A stretch of DNA of 64,000 nt from JBHFEI01 sp041928815 (GTDB lineage: Bacteria; Pseudomonadota; Alphaproteobacteria; Rhizobiales; Rhizobiaceae). The stretch spans positions 1 through 64,000 of the forward strand of contig NZ_JBHFEI010000017.1 in the NCBI RefSeq assembly GCF_041928815.1, read 5' to 3'. Both the position numbers and the translations under genes were made by a program. Positions 18,247 through 26,982 of this stretch are shown here, in pieces. Under the pieces are notes generated by a model. It was not told where the DNA came from, ran no database searches, and worked only from the letters and a program-made list of their open reading frames with translations. How positions within the stretch are numbered: the first letter of the stretch is position 1; every line of letters starts with the position of its first letter.

Positions 18247-19800
18247 TCAGCCGCCGCCCGTCAGCCCGTGCTCGTCCTCGGCGCTCCAGCCGGCGACGGG
18301 CGTCAGCGGCAGATCCGGCACCTGCGGATAGACGACGATCTTCCCGGACACCGTCCCCTCGGAGACGGCCATCAGCGCCTTCGGCAGCGTGTCGAGCCCG
18401 GCGACGGCGGCGATGTTGGCGGAGAGGTCGAGCGTGCCGGCCTCAACGCGGGAAAGCACGTTGCGCATGTCCTCGACCGAGCATCCGGTCGAGCCGGTGA
18501 AGCGCATTCCGGTCAACGCGACGGCCGCGAGATCGACGGCGACGCCTTGTCCGTAGGGAAAGCCGGCAAAGAGGGAGAGGAGCCCGTCCGGCGCGAGCAG
18601 GCCCGTTGCCTGCGCGATCGCGGCCGCACTCGGCGCGACGATCATCGCGTCGTCGACGCCAGCCGGCGCGTGCTCCTTCAGGATACCGGCCAGATCCTCG
18701 GCGCCGGCCGCGATCAGCCGGCGCCCGTTGGCGTCGGCGATCGCCTTGAAATCGCGCAGGATGTCGTCGATCCGCTGGCCCTTGCGTGAGGTCGCGATTA
18801 CGGTGCGCGGGCCTTCCGGCAGTTGCAGCAGGCGGTGGACGTGGATGCGACCCATCGCGCCGCCGGCGCCGTGGACGAGGGCGACACCGCCGGGACGGAC
18901 GTCGAAGCGCTGCGCGTCCGGGGAAAGCGCTGCATCGAGATCGCGCGAGGAGGTGCCGAGGAAGCTCAGCCCGTCATAATGCAGCCGCGCCGGATCGATC
19001 GACACCGGACCGGGCGACGGCCCCGTCCGTCCCTGCAGCAGCACGCCGCCGGTCGCCAGCAGCCCCGCGAGCCGTTCGAGGTGGGCTGCGCCGAGGTCGC
19101 CGAGGGCGAGGATGTCGTCGAACCGGCCGGAGAGCCCGTCGAGGCCGTCGGCCCGGGTGACCGCGCGCGGCCGCAGGAAATCCGGCACGTCGCCGACGAC
19201 GGTGATCTCCCGCCATTCCGGCACGTCGGCCAGCGAGAAATCGGCGCCCGGCGCGGAGACGACCAGCGCCCGGCCGCCGGGCAGGAGTTGGCCACGCACA
19301 TTCGGACGCCAGCTCTTCTCCACGCAGCCATAGGGCTCCAAAAGCGCGATCGCGGCCGCCGACACCGTCTCGGGAACGTCGAAGACATGGCCGGACAGGG
19401 CCTCGGGGCCGAGGCGCAGATATTGCGCGAAGGCGCCCGGCCGGTCCATGCCGATGATGCTGCGGGCGCCGTCGATCACCATGGCCGGCTGCAGGCCGAG
19501 CCGCTGGCCCGGATGAAACCGTCCGGCCTGCGCCGCGCCGACGGTGACGACGCGCAGGCAGGCCTCGTGGCCGAGCACCGTGTCGATCGCGCCCTTCGCG
19601 CCGGCAAAGAGCGGATGCTCCGGCCCCATGCGCATGATCTTGATGTCGGACGAGCAGATCGAGACCGCCTCCACCCGGGCGATGACCTCCTCGTCGCCGG
19701 GCTCGGAAACGGCGAGGGTCTCCGGCTCGGCGGTCATCATCGCCTCGAACGTGCCGCCGCGATGCGGCCAGTGCCGGTTCGTGCGCATTGTCCTGTCCAT
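18247..19800 (-). CDS. Atypical medium-chain dehydrogenase, sorbose-1-phosphate reductase (SorE)-like
   Basis: The 517-residue protein is far longer than the usual 340-410 residues of this superfamily. A GroES-like part holds Cys49 (SICSSD), the GHE at 77-79 and Glu155 (LLEPYG), matching catalytic-zinc positions. Residues about 175-300 form a Rossmann-like segment without a clear glycine motif. A second segment has a dinucleotide loop, HGAGGAMGR, at about 310-318. This resembles the L-sorbose-1-phosphate reductase group. The structural-zinc cysteine cluster is absent. It lies 72 bp downstream of the monooxygenase gene and may be cotranscribed with it. Confidence 0.65.
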   Translation of the reverse strand: MDRTMRTNRHWPHRGGTFEAMMTAEPETLAVSEPGDEEVIARVEAVSICSSDIKIMRMGPEHPLFAGAKGAIDTVLGHEACLRVVTVGAAQAGRFHPGQRLGLQPAMVIDGARSIIGMDRPGAFAQYLRLGPEALSGHVFDVPETVSAAAIALLEPYGCVEKSWRPNVRGQLLPGGRALVVSAPGADFSLADVPEWREITVVGDVPDFLRPRAVTRADGLDGLSGRFDDILALGDLGAAHLERLAGLLATGGVLLQGRTGPSPGPVSIDPARLHYDGLSFLGTSSRDLDAALSPDAQRFDVRPGGVALVHGAGGAMGRIHVHRLLQLPEGPRTVIATSRKGQRIDDILRDFKAIADANGRRLIAAGAEDLAGILKEHAPAGVDDAMIVAPSAAAIAQATGLLAPDGLLSLFAGFPYGQGVAVDLAAVALTGMRFTGSTGCSVEDMRNVLSRVEAGTLDLSANIAAVAGLDTLPKALMAVSEGTVSGKIVVYPQVPDLPLTPVAGWSAEDEHGLTGGG

Positions 19801-19872
19801 GCAGTCCGCTTTCTGTCCGTCCGCCCCGCCGCAACACGGGCGGGGCGGGCATTTATCGTCATGATTTCCGAG

Positions 19873-21660
19873 TCACGCCCGGCCGTCGAAGACCTTGACC
19901 GGAATGCCTTCCTGGCGTGCCTTCAGCTGCAGCGCCAGATATTGCGAGTAGAATCGCGACTGGTGCAGGTTTCCGCCGTGGAACCAGAGTCCCGGCTGGC
20001 GCGTCGGCTTCCACATGTTGCGCGGCTCGCCCTCCCAAGGACCCGGATCCTTGGTCGTGCCCGAACCGAGGCCCCAGCAGGGACCGACCTTGTCGGCGAC
20101 CTCCTGCGAGATCAGGTCGGCGGCCCAGCCGTTCATCGAGCCGTAGCCGGTGGCGTAGACGATCAGGTCGGCGGGAAGCTCGCGGCCGTCCTCGAGGAGC
20201 ACGCCGTTCTCCGTCAGCTCCCTGATCGTCGCGCCGCTGACCAGCTTGATGCTGCCGTCGATGATCAGCTCGCTCGCGCCGACATCGATGTAGTAGCCGG
20301 AGCCGCGCCGCATGTATTTCATGAACAGGCCGGAGCCGTCCTCGCCGAAATCGAGCATGAAGCCCGCCTTCTCGAGCTTGGCGTAGAAATCGGCGTCGCG
20401 CTCGCGGATGTCGGCATAGACCGGCTTGTGCAGCTCGGCCATCAGCCGGTAGGGCGTGGCGGCGGAGCGCATGTCCGCCTTCTCGGTGGTGATCCCCTCG
20501 GAGAGCGCCTTCTCCGAATAGAGGATGCTGGTCGTCATCTCGAACAGCGTGTCGGACTTCACCACATGGGTGGACGAGCGCTGCAGCATGGTCACGTCGG
20601 CGCCGTTCTCCCAGAGCGCCGCGCAGATGTCGTGGGCGGAGTTGTTCGAGCCGACGACGACCGCCTTCTTGCCCTTCCAGGCATCCGGGCCCGCATGGTG
20701 CGAGGAATGCTGCTGCACGCCGCGGAAGACGTCCTGACCCTTGATCGTCGGGATGCTCGCCTTGCCGGACATGCCGGTGGCGAAGACGAGCTGCTTCGGC
20801 CGGAGCACGACGTCCACGCCCTCGCGCTCGACGACGACGGTCCATTCGCCGGCCGCCTCGTCATAGGAGGCCGACTTGCAGGTGGTCGAGGTCCAGCAGT
20901 TCAGCTCCATCGTCTTGGCGTAGGATTCCAGCCAGTCGGCGATCTTGTCCTTCGGCGTGTAGACCGGCCAGTTGTCGGGGAAGGGCAGGTAGGGCATGTG
21001 GTCGTACCAGACCGGATCATGCAGGCAGAGCGACTTGTAGCGGTTGCGCCAGCTGTCGCCGGGGCGCGGGAATTTCTCGACGACGATCGTCGGAACGTCG
21101 AGCTGGCGCAGCCGTGCCGCCAGCGCGAGCCCGCCCTGGCCGCCGCCGATGATCAGCACCTCCGGCTGGGTGGTGTAGCCGAGCTCGGCCGCCTCCCTCT
21201 CGCGCTTTTCCTTCCACGTCTCCTGGACGGTGCGGCTGTGATGCGGCGCGCCGAGCGCCCGGCGCGTGCCGCGCGGCTCCTCGTGGCCCTTCAGTTCTGA
21301 CATCGTCGTCAGCAGCGTCCAGATCTTGCCGTCGCGGACGCGGAGATGACCGGTGCCGCGGCCGAGCGCGGTCTCGATGAGGAACCAGCCGATCGTCGCG
21401 CCGTCCTGCGTGATCGCCGGCTCGCTCCTGTCGCGCGCGATCGAGACGGGTGCCGCCGCCTCGAGCTGGCTTTCCAGCATGGCGCGGATCGCAGGCTTGC
21501 CTTCCTGGGTGCTCAGCGTCCAGGTGAAGGCGAGCAGGTCGCGCCAGTAGCCGTCCTCCTCGAACAGCGCCACGATCGCGTCGATGTCCTTGCGCTGAAG
21601 CGCGTCGCCGAGCGCGTCGAGAACCGCATCGATGCGGGATTCCAAATTCGTTTCAAGCAT
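19873..21660 (-). CDS. FAD-dependent monooxygenase with N-terminal NTF2/SnoaL-like domain
   Basis: The 595-residue protein has two parts. Residues 1 to about 130 resemble an NTF2/SnoaL-type alpha+beta barrel. Residues 165-595 form a flavin-containing monooxygenase-like oxidoreductase with FAD loop GGGQGG (172-177), a NADPH loop GSNNSA (338-343) and the ATGYGS motif near the end. Such enzymes oxygenate soft nucleophiles or ketones using NADPH and O2. The start is well set, with GGGAGGTGAGGT directly upstream. The substrate is unknown; the downstream dehydrogenase suggests a joint pathway. Confidence 0.82.
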   Translation of the reverse strand: MLETNLESRIDAVLDALGDALQRKDIDAIVALFEEDGYWRDLLAFTWTLSTQEGKPAIRAMLESQLEAAAPVSIARDRSEPAITQDGATIGWFLIETALGRGTGHLRVRDGKIWTLLTTMSELKGHEEPRGTRRALGAPHHSRTVQETWKEKREREAAELGYTTQPEVLIIGGGQGGLALAARLRQLDVPTIVVEKFPRPGDSWRNRYKSLCLHDPVWYDHMPYLPFPDNWPVYTPKDKIADWLESYAKTMELNCWTSTTCKSASYDEAAGEWTVVVEREGVDVVLRPKQLVFATGMSGKASIPTIKGQDVFRGVQQHSSHHAGPDAWKGKKAVVVGSNNSAHDICAALWENGADVTMLQRSSTHVVKSDTLFEMTTSILYSEKALSEGITTEKADMRSAATPYRLMAELHKPVYADIRERDADFYAKLEKAGFMLDFGEDGSGLFMKYMRRGSGYYIDVGASELIIDGSIKLVSGATIRELTENGVLLEDGRELPADLIVYATGYGSMNGWAADLISQEVADKVGPCWGLGSGTTKDPGPWEGEPRNMWKPTRQPGLWFHGGNLHQSRFYSQYLALQLKARQEGIPVKVFDGRA

Positions 21661-22073
21661 ACCTCACCTCCCTGTTGTTTCCGGCCGAGCTGCGGCAACC
21701 CGTCGAACCATGCCGCGGCAGAGCGCGCTGCAGGATCCGCTGGCAGCCGGCAAGAGTCCGAACGATGTCTCGAAAATCCTGGCCGGCATGCTGCCGTCCG
21801 GCAGTCTCCGACGTGACCATCCTCCTGTGCCGGCCCGCGATGCTCCACCACCGGGACCGGTCTGCCGCAACCGGACGGCGCCCCGCCGAGGAGGCTTTCC
21901 CGTCCGCCTGCGAGTATGAAAAAAGTTTCCACCCGTTGCAAGCCGCTTTCTGGTCGACGATCGGCGAATGGACAGACTGCTGGGGTCCGCCAGGTTCATT
22001 TGAACCAGGCAGACTCACCTTGCATTTTTTGTTGTCGTTTGCCTCTTCCGGGCAAACGGATCCCGATTGTCGC
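21661..22073. other. Intergenic region between two minus-strand genes
   Basis: These 413 bp hold the likely promoter of the monooxygenase gene and no gene I can support. CGTTTGCC/GGCAAACG at 22036-22058 is an 8-bp inverted repeat close to the formamidase stop. It lacks a downstream T-run in the sense direction. Confidence 0.4.
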
Positions 22074-22994
22074 TCAGGCACTCTGGCGTCGCGTCAGCCA
22101 GGACTTCGCGACGCGGCAGGCGATCGTGTAGGCCGGGTCGAAGACGTTGCCGATGTCGTAGCGGACGACCTGGCCGAGAAGATGGCTCGCCGCGCGCGCG
22201 TCGAGGCCGAAATCGGCCGTCAGCCAGGCGAGCATGTCGGTCGTGGCATGCTGCAGCGCTTGGTCGAGCGGGCGGGCATTGCCGATGGTGATGATGTCCG
22301 TCGCGGTTTCGGCGCGCGGCCATGTCAGGCGCGCGGCCTTTTCCACGGTGAGCCGGACGGTGATCTCGAAGGTGGTCTCCACCCCGGTTCCGACGATCTC
22401 GCCGTCCCCTTGCACCGCATGGCCGTCGCCGAGGAAGAAGAGGGCGCCGGGCGCCGAGACCGGGAACCACACGGTGGCGCCGGGGCCGAACAGGCGGTAG
22501 TCCATGTTGCCGCCGAACTCGCCGCTGGTCGCCGTCGAGATCGCCTGCCCGAGCGCGGGGGCGACGCCGAAGCAGCCGATCATCGGTGCGAGCGGCAGGA
22601 CGAAATCCTCAAGCCCCTTGACCGGTTCTGCGAGCCGAACCGTCGAGGCGTCCCGATCGATCGCCCAGATCGTCTTCTCGCTTGGCGGCAGGCCGCGCAC
22701 GGCGCCCGGGTCGACGACGTTGGCGGCGAGCACGCTGTAGGTCCAGCCCGTGTCGCGCGTCGGCGTCATGGCGAGGATCTCCACCTTCAGCGCGTCGCCG
22801 GGCTCGGCCCCCTCGACGAAGACCGGGCCGTTCATCGGATTGGGGCCGGAGGCCTGCCGGACGTCGTCGCTGTCGAAGCCGGCGGCATCCAGCGTCCGCG
22901 TCACCACCGTGTCGCCGCTCGCGACCGTCAGGGCCGGCGCCAGCGAGCCGATGACGTTGGAATAGCGGGTCGGCTCGAAACGATGCGTGGTCAT
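22074..22994 (-). CDS. Acetamidase/formamidase family protein
   Basis: The 306-residue protein belongs to the FmdA/AmdA family (PF03069), which releases ammonia from formamide, acetamide or similar short amides. Recognisable parts are VASGDTVVTRTLDA, NPMNGPVFVEGAEPGDAL, APMIGCFGVAP and LGDGHAVQGDGE. The start at 22994 has GGAGAGGAAG upstream; the longer frame to 23069 has no site. It is likely cytosolic. It lies near the urea-derivative locus but is a separate unit, so a link in amide-nitrogen use is only suggestive. Confidence 0.9.
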   Translation of the reverse strand: MTTHRFEPTRYSNVIGSLAPALTVASGDTVVTRTLDAAGFDSDDVRQASGPNPMNGPVFVEGAEPGDALKVEILAMTPTRDTGWTYSVLAANVVDPGAVRGLPPSEKTIWAIDRDASTVRLAEPVKGLEDFVLPLAPMIGCFGVAPALGQAISTATSGEFGGNMDYRLFGPGATVWFPVSAPGALFFLGDGHAVQGDGEIVGTGVETTFEITVRLTVEKAARLTWPRAETATDIITIGNARPLDQALQHATTDMLAWLTADFGLDARAASHLLGQVVRYDIGNVFDPAYTIACRVAKSWLTRRQSA

Positions 22995-23086
22995 GGGTCT
23001 TCCTCTCCCTGAAATGGCCGTGAAGCGCGGCGGAGAGACAGGGTTACGACAGGCGGCCGCCCGGTTCAACGCCCGCGCGGCGCGCG

Positions 23087-23563
23087 TTACACGGCGACGA
23101 CCGGTGCCGCGATCGCCTGCAGCGCCGCGCGGGCGTCGGCCGGCGACAGGCGGATCTGCAGGCCGCGCTGGCCGCCATTGACGACGACATAGGGCTCCTC
23201 GAAGGCCCTGGCCTCGATCACCGTCAAAACCTTCTTCTTCTGGCCGAAGGGGCTGATGCCGCCGACATGGTAGCCGGTCAGCCGCTCGGCCTCGGCCGGC
23301 TTCATCATCGTCGCCGATTTCGCCCCGACGGCGGTGGCGAGCTTCTTCATGCTGACCTCGCAGTCCGAGGGGAGGACGACGCAGACCGGCTTGCCGTCCG
23401 CCTCCGCCATCAGCGTCTTCAGCACGCGCGAGGCCGGTTCTCCGATCGCCTCGGCCGCCGCCATGCCGATCCGGTCGACCGAAGGGTCGTAGTCGTAGCG
23501 CGCCAGCGTGAAGGTGACGTCGGCACGGGTGAGGAACTGGGTCGCGGGCGTGGTCTTCGACAT
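23087..23563 (-). CDS. ybaK: Cys-tRNA(Pro) deacylase (YbaK/EbsC family)
   Basis: The 158-residue protein has the YbaK/ProX fold, with conserved VLKTLMAEADGKPVCVVLPSD and the GYHVGGISPFGQKK loop, where the substrate sits. YbaK clears cysteine wrongly attached to tRNA-Pro. The start at 23563 (MSKTTPAT) is 4 bp after the stop of the ArsC-like gene, so the two form a small operon. Confidence 0.93.
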   Translation of the reverse strand: MSKTTPATQFLTRADVTFTLARYDYDPSVDRIGMAAAEAIGEPASRVLKTLMAEADGKPVCVVLPSDCEVSMKKLATAVGAKSATMMKPAEAERLTGYHVGGISPFGQKKKVLTVIEARAFEEPYVVVNGGQRGLQIRLSPADARAALQAIAAPVVAV

Positions 23564-23567
23564 GGGG

Positions 23568-23918
23568 TCAAACCGCAAACAGCTTGGCATAGTGCTCCGG
23601 CCTGAAGCCGGCGGTCAGGCGGCCGTCGATGTCGAGCACCGGGCGCTTGATCATCGAGGGCTGGGCGAGCATCAGCGCGATCGCCTTTTCCGCGTTAAGG
23701 CCGCGCTTCGCCTCCTCGGGCAGCGCGCGGAACGTCGTCCCGGCCCGGTTCAGCACCGCCTCCCAGCCGAGTGCTGCGACGAAGCGCGACAGCGTTTCCC
23801 GGTCGATGCCGGAGGCCTTGTAGTCGTGGAAGGCGTGCGGAACCTCCCGGGCGTCGAGCCAGGCCCGCGCCTTCTTCATCGTGTCGCAGTTCCGGATCCC
23901 GTAGATCGTCGTCGTCAT
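23568..23918 (-). CDS. ArsC/Spx-family (YffB-like) thioredoxin-fold protein
   Basis: The 116-residue protein has the ArsC/Spx fold, opening MTTTIYGIRNCDTMKKA with a single active-site Cys10 in place of CXXC. It includes the family segment MIKRPVLDIDGRLTAGF near the end. This is the YffB group, usually glutathione-dependent thiol reductases of unproven role rather than arsenate reductases. The open frame extends to 24077 but MTTTIYG at 23918 is the natural N-terminus. No ars genes are in the window. Confidence 0.85.
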   Translation of the reverse strand: MTTTIYGIRNCDTMKKARAWLDAREVPHAFHDYKASGIDRETLSRFVAALGWEAVLNRAGTTFRALPEEAKRGLNAEKAIALMLAQPSMIKRPVLDIDGRLTAGFRPEHYAKLFAV

Positions 23919-24088
23919 GCGCGCGGTCCCTGCTGTCGTTCCGGCGGCCATATCACGGGGAGCCGGGGCCGGGGAATGCGGCGCCGGCAATTTTCCGCGG
24001 CCCCGCTTGCGATGCGGCGGGCAAGGGCGCACAAAGGCCGCACCCTGCCGTTCGAAGCTGCGGACGACGTCTGACACGGGAGAGGCCG

Positions 24089-24829
24089 ATGCCGATCGAC
24101 GACGAGGCGCCGGGCGGGCGCCGAAAGCTCTTTCTCGACCATGCTCCCGAGCATGTCTATGCGATCGGCGACGTGCATGGCCATCTCGCCCTGCTCCTTG
24201 CGCTCGAGGCGCGGATCGCCGCCGACCGGCGCGGCCGCGCGGGCGAGGCGCTGATCGTCATGCTCGGCGATTATGTCGATCGCGGGCCAGCCTCGGCGGC
24301 GGTGATCGACCATCTCTTGGCGCCGCCGCCGCCCGGCTTCCAGCGCATCTGCCTTGCCGGAAACCACGAGCAGACCATGCTCGACTTTCTGGAGAGCCCA
24401 TCCTTCGATCATGCGTGGCTCGAATTCGGCGGGATCGAGACGCTCGCTTCCTATGACGTCGCGCTGTCGCGGGGCGCCGACGGCAGGGCCTGCCTGCCGG
24501 CGGGCATGCTGCCGGCCGCCCATCTCGCCTTTCTGGAAGACCTTCCGTCGCTCCTCTCGTTCCCCGGCCTCTGCTTCGTCCATGCCGGCGTCGAGGCCGG
24601 CGTGCCGCTTGCGCGCCAGCGCGATGCCGTGCTGCTCTGGACGCGGCCGCGCCGCGGCGATCCCCCGCCCGATCCCGGGCTTCTGGTCGTGCACGGGCAC
24701 ACGCCAGTGCGGGGCGTCGACCTGCAGCCGTCGCGGATCAATGTCGATACCGGCGCCTTCATGACCGGCATCCTTTCCTGCGTGCGCCTGTCGCGCGGGG
24801 AGCTGCCCGAGGTGCTGCAGACCGGCTGA
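24089..24829 (+). CDS. Serine/threonine-type metallophosphoesterase (PP1/PP2A/ApaH-like)
   Basis: The 246-residue protein has the three signature motifs of the PPP phosphoesterases in order: GDVHG (about 25-29), GDYVDRG (about 60-66) and GNHE (about 92-95), with a later FVHAG and GHT for metal binding. Substrates could be phosphoproteins or diadenosine tetraphosphate. The start at 24089 is preceded by GAGAGG. Its stop directly abuts the stop of the convergent allophanate hydrolase gene with no spacer. Confidence 0.9.
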   Translation: MPIDDEAPGGRRKLFLDHAPEHVYAIGDVHGHLALLLALEARIAADRRGRAGEALIVMLGDYVDRGPASAAVIDHLLAPPPPGFQRICLAGNHEQTMLDFLESPSFDHAWLEFGGIETLASYDVALSRGADGRACLPAGMLPAAHLAFLEDLPSLLSFPGLCFVHAGVEAGVPLARQRDAVLLWTRPRRGDPPPDPGLLVVHGHTPVRGVDLQPSRINVDTGAFMTGILSCVRLSRGELPEVLQTG

Positions 24830-26632
24830 TCAGGCGGCCTGCTGGCTTTCGACGAAGGCGCGCCAGCCGCCATGGGCGGAGATGTCGGTCGCGCCCTCAA
24901 GCCCGGCCGGTTCGCAGAGAAAGCCCTTGGCCGTGCTACCGTCGGCAAGGGCGATCGTGCCGATGCCGAGCGGGGCGGGGATGGCGGCGACGAAGCGGCC
25001 GAAGGCGGAAGGCGTCAGCCGCCAGACCTCGACCGCGATGGCGGCGCCGCTCCCCTGCGCCGCGCGGATCAGGCCCGGCTTTGCCGGAACCTGGCCGGCA
25101 AGGGCGTAGAGACGATAATCGGGCGTCGTCGTCACCGCGCGCGAGAAGCGGGCTTCGAGATCTCGAAGCTGGCCGTTCAGCGGCATGCCCGAGAGATGGG
25201 CGCCGACGACGACGAGCTCGATCAGGACGTCCTCCTCAACGATCGCCGGCGGGCGTGCCGGGGCCTGCGTCCAGCCGGTGGCGCCGAGCGGCAGGCCGCT
25301 TGCGGCATGGATGTCGCGCGCAAGCGCGGCCGTCAGCCCGTCCCGGCCGAAGGGCGCGAGCAGCGTGACGCTTGCCGGCAGGCCATCGCCGCGCGTTCCC
25401 GTCGGCACCGCGATGCCGCAGAGATCGAGCAGGTTGACGAAGTTGGTATAGGTGCCGAGCCGGGAGTTTTCCCGGATCGGTTCCGCCTCCAGCTCGGCCC
25501 TCGTGAAATGGCGCGGCGCCGTCGGCAGGCAGAAGAGATCGACCGAGGCGATCACCGGCGCGACCGCCTTCTTCAGCGCCTGCAGGGCGTAGAGCCCCTC
25601 GAAAGCGTCGGCCGCCGTCAGTTCGCTTGCCGCGCCGTAGATCTTTCGCGTGACGGGGTGGAAGCTGTCGATCTTCGCGTCGAAGAAATCCTTGACCGCG
25701 ACATAGCGTTCCGCGACCCAGGCGCCTTCGTAGAGCAGGTTCGCGGTCTTGTAGAAATCGGCGAACGGGACTTCGACGATCCGGTGCCCGAGCCCGGAGA
25801 CAAGGGCCAGCGCCGTTTCATAGGCGGCCTCCATCGCGGCGTCGCCGAAGAACTGGCGGTCGGCCTTTTGCGGTACTCCGACCGTCAGCACGGGGGCTGC
25901 CGGCGTGGGGGGCGGCAGCGTCCGGGAGTAGGGGTCCAGGGCATCCGGCTTCGCCGCGACGGAGAAGACTGAGAAGGCATCGTCGACGGTGAGCGCGAAG
26001 ATCGACACGCAGTCGAGCGTGCGGCAGGCCGGTACCACGCCGGTGGTCGACAGCGCGCCGACGCTCGGCTTCAGCCCGACGATGTTGTTGAGCCCCGCCG
26101 GAATGCGGCCCGAACCGGCGGTATCGGTGCCGAGCGCGAAGGAGACGATGCCGTGTGCGGTCGCCACCGCCGAGCCGGAGCTCGACCCGCCGGGCACGAG
26201 CGAAGGGTCTATGGCGTTGCGCGGCACCGGATAGGGGGTGCGCACGCCGACGAGGCCGGTGGCGAACTGGTCGAGATTGGTCTTGCCGATGACAATGGCA
26301 CCGGCGTTCTTCAAAAGACGCACGACGGTCGCGTCGGCCGCCGGCCTGTAGGCATAGTCCGGGCAGGCGGCGGTGGTCGGCATGCCGGCGACGTCGATAT
26401 TGTCCTTGACGGCGAAGGGAATGCCCCAGAGCGGGAAGGTGTGCGGATCGAAGGGACCGAGCTTTTCCGCCTCGGCCAGGAGTTCGTCGCGCGTCGGCAG
26501 ATGCAGGAAGATGCCGGGATCGTCGACCGCGTCGATGCGCGAAAGCACCGTGTCGATCATCTCCGCCGGCGTGAAGCCTGCAGCATAGGCTGCGTGCAGC
26601 GATGCGATGTCGAAGGCCTGTCCGTCCGTCAT
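24830..26632 (-). CDS. atzF: Allophanate hydrolase (AtzF-type)
   Basis: The 600-residue protein has an amidase-signature domain with the Ser-cisSer-Lys triad Lys76, Ser150 and Ser174; the 74- and 24-residue spacings are the same as in AtzF. A C-terminal domain of about 140 residues follows. It hydrolyses allophanate to N-carboxycarbamate, which decays to ammonia and CO2. It ends a biuret pathway here. Its ATG overlaps the cupin stop (ATGA). No biotin or urea-carboxylase domain is present, so it belongs to cyanurate/biuret breakdown rather than urea amidolyase. Confidence 0.93.
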   Translation of the reverse strand: MTDGQAFDIASLHAAYAAGFTPAEMIDTVLSRIDAVDDPGIFLHLPTRDELLAEAEKLGPFDPHTFPLWGIPFAVKDNIDVAGMPTTAACPDYAYRPAADATVVRLLKNAGAIVIGKTNLDQFATGLVGVRTPYPVPRNAIDPSLVPGGSSSGSAVATAHGIVSFALGTDTAGSGRIPAGLNNIVGLKPSVGALSTTGVVPACRTLDCVSIFALTVDDAFSVFSVAAKPDALDPYSRTLPPPTPAAPVLTVGVPQKADRQFFGDAAMEAAYETALALVSGLGHRIVEVPFADFYKTANLLYEGAWVAERYVAVKDFFDAKIDSFHPVTRKIYGAASELTAADAFEGLYALQALKKAVAPVIASVDLFCLPTAPRHFTRAELEAEPIRENSRLGTYTNFVNLLDLCGIAVPTGTRGDGLPASVTLLAPFGRDGLTAALARDIHAASGLPLGATGWTQAPARPPAIVEEDVLIELVVVGAHLSGMPLNGQLRDLEARFSRAVTTTPDYRLYALAGQVPAKPGLIRAAQGSGAAIAVEVWRLTPSAFGRFVAAIPAPLGIGTIALADGSTAKGFLCEPAGLEGATDISAHGGWRAFVESQQAA

Positions 26633-26982
26633 GATGCTGTCTCCTCGAGGATCAGGACCGGGCGGTCCCACTGGATGAGGACGACGCAGCCGTCCGTGCT
26701 CCAGACCGAATGTTCCGTGCCGGTGGCGTTCACCACCAGGCTGCCGGCCGGATAGTCCCCCGTCTCGTCCGACTGCGTGCCGTCGAGCACGAGGATCGTC
26801 TCCAGCCCCTCATGCCGGTGCCGCGGAACGGCGGCGCCGGGCTCGTATTTCAGCAGCGCCACGCCCGGCTGGTCGCCCGCAAAGCGGGTGATCCAGTGGA
26901 GGGTGACGCCGGGGCGGAAGGGCTCGAAGGCGAGGTCCTTCCAGCCGCCGGCGGTCAGCGCGGCGCGGGTCGTCTCAGCCAT
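26629..26982 (-). CDS. Single-domain cupin protein
   Basis: The 117-residue protein is a cupin of the ChrR-like/anti-ECF type. The motif PRHRHEGLETILVLDG supplies two His and a Glu, and GTEHSVW a further His, so a metal site is likely. It overlaps the upstream hydrolase gene by 8 bp and the allophanate hydrolase gene by 4 bp, so it is translated with them. A role in sensing, or in handling an unstable carbamate intermediate, is possible but unproven. Confidence 0.8.
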   Translation of the reverse strand: MAETTRAALTAGGWKDLAFEPFRPGVTLHWITRFAGDQPGVALLKYEPGAAVPRHRHEGLETILVLDGTQSDETGDYPAGSLVVNATGTEHSVWSTDGCVVLIQWDRPVLILEETAS

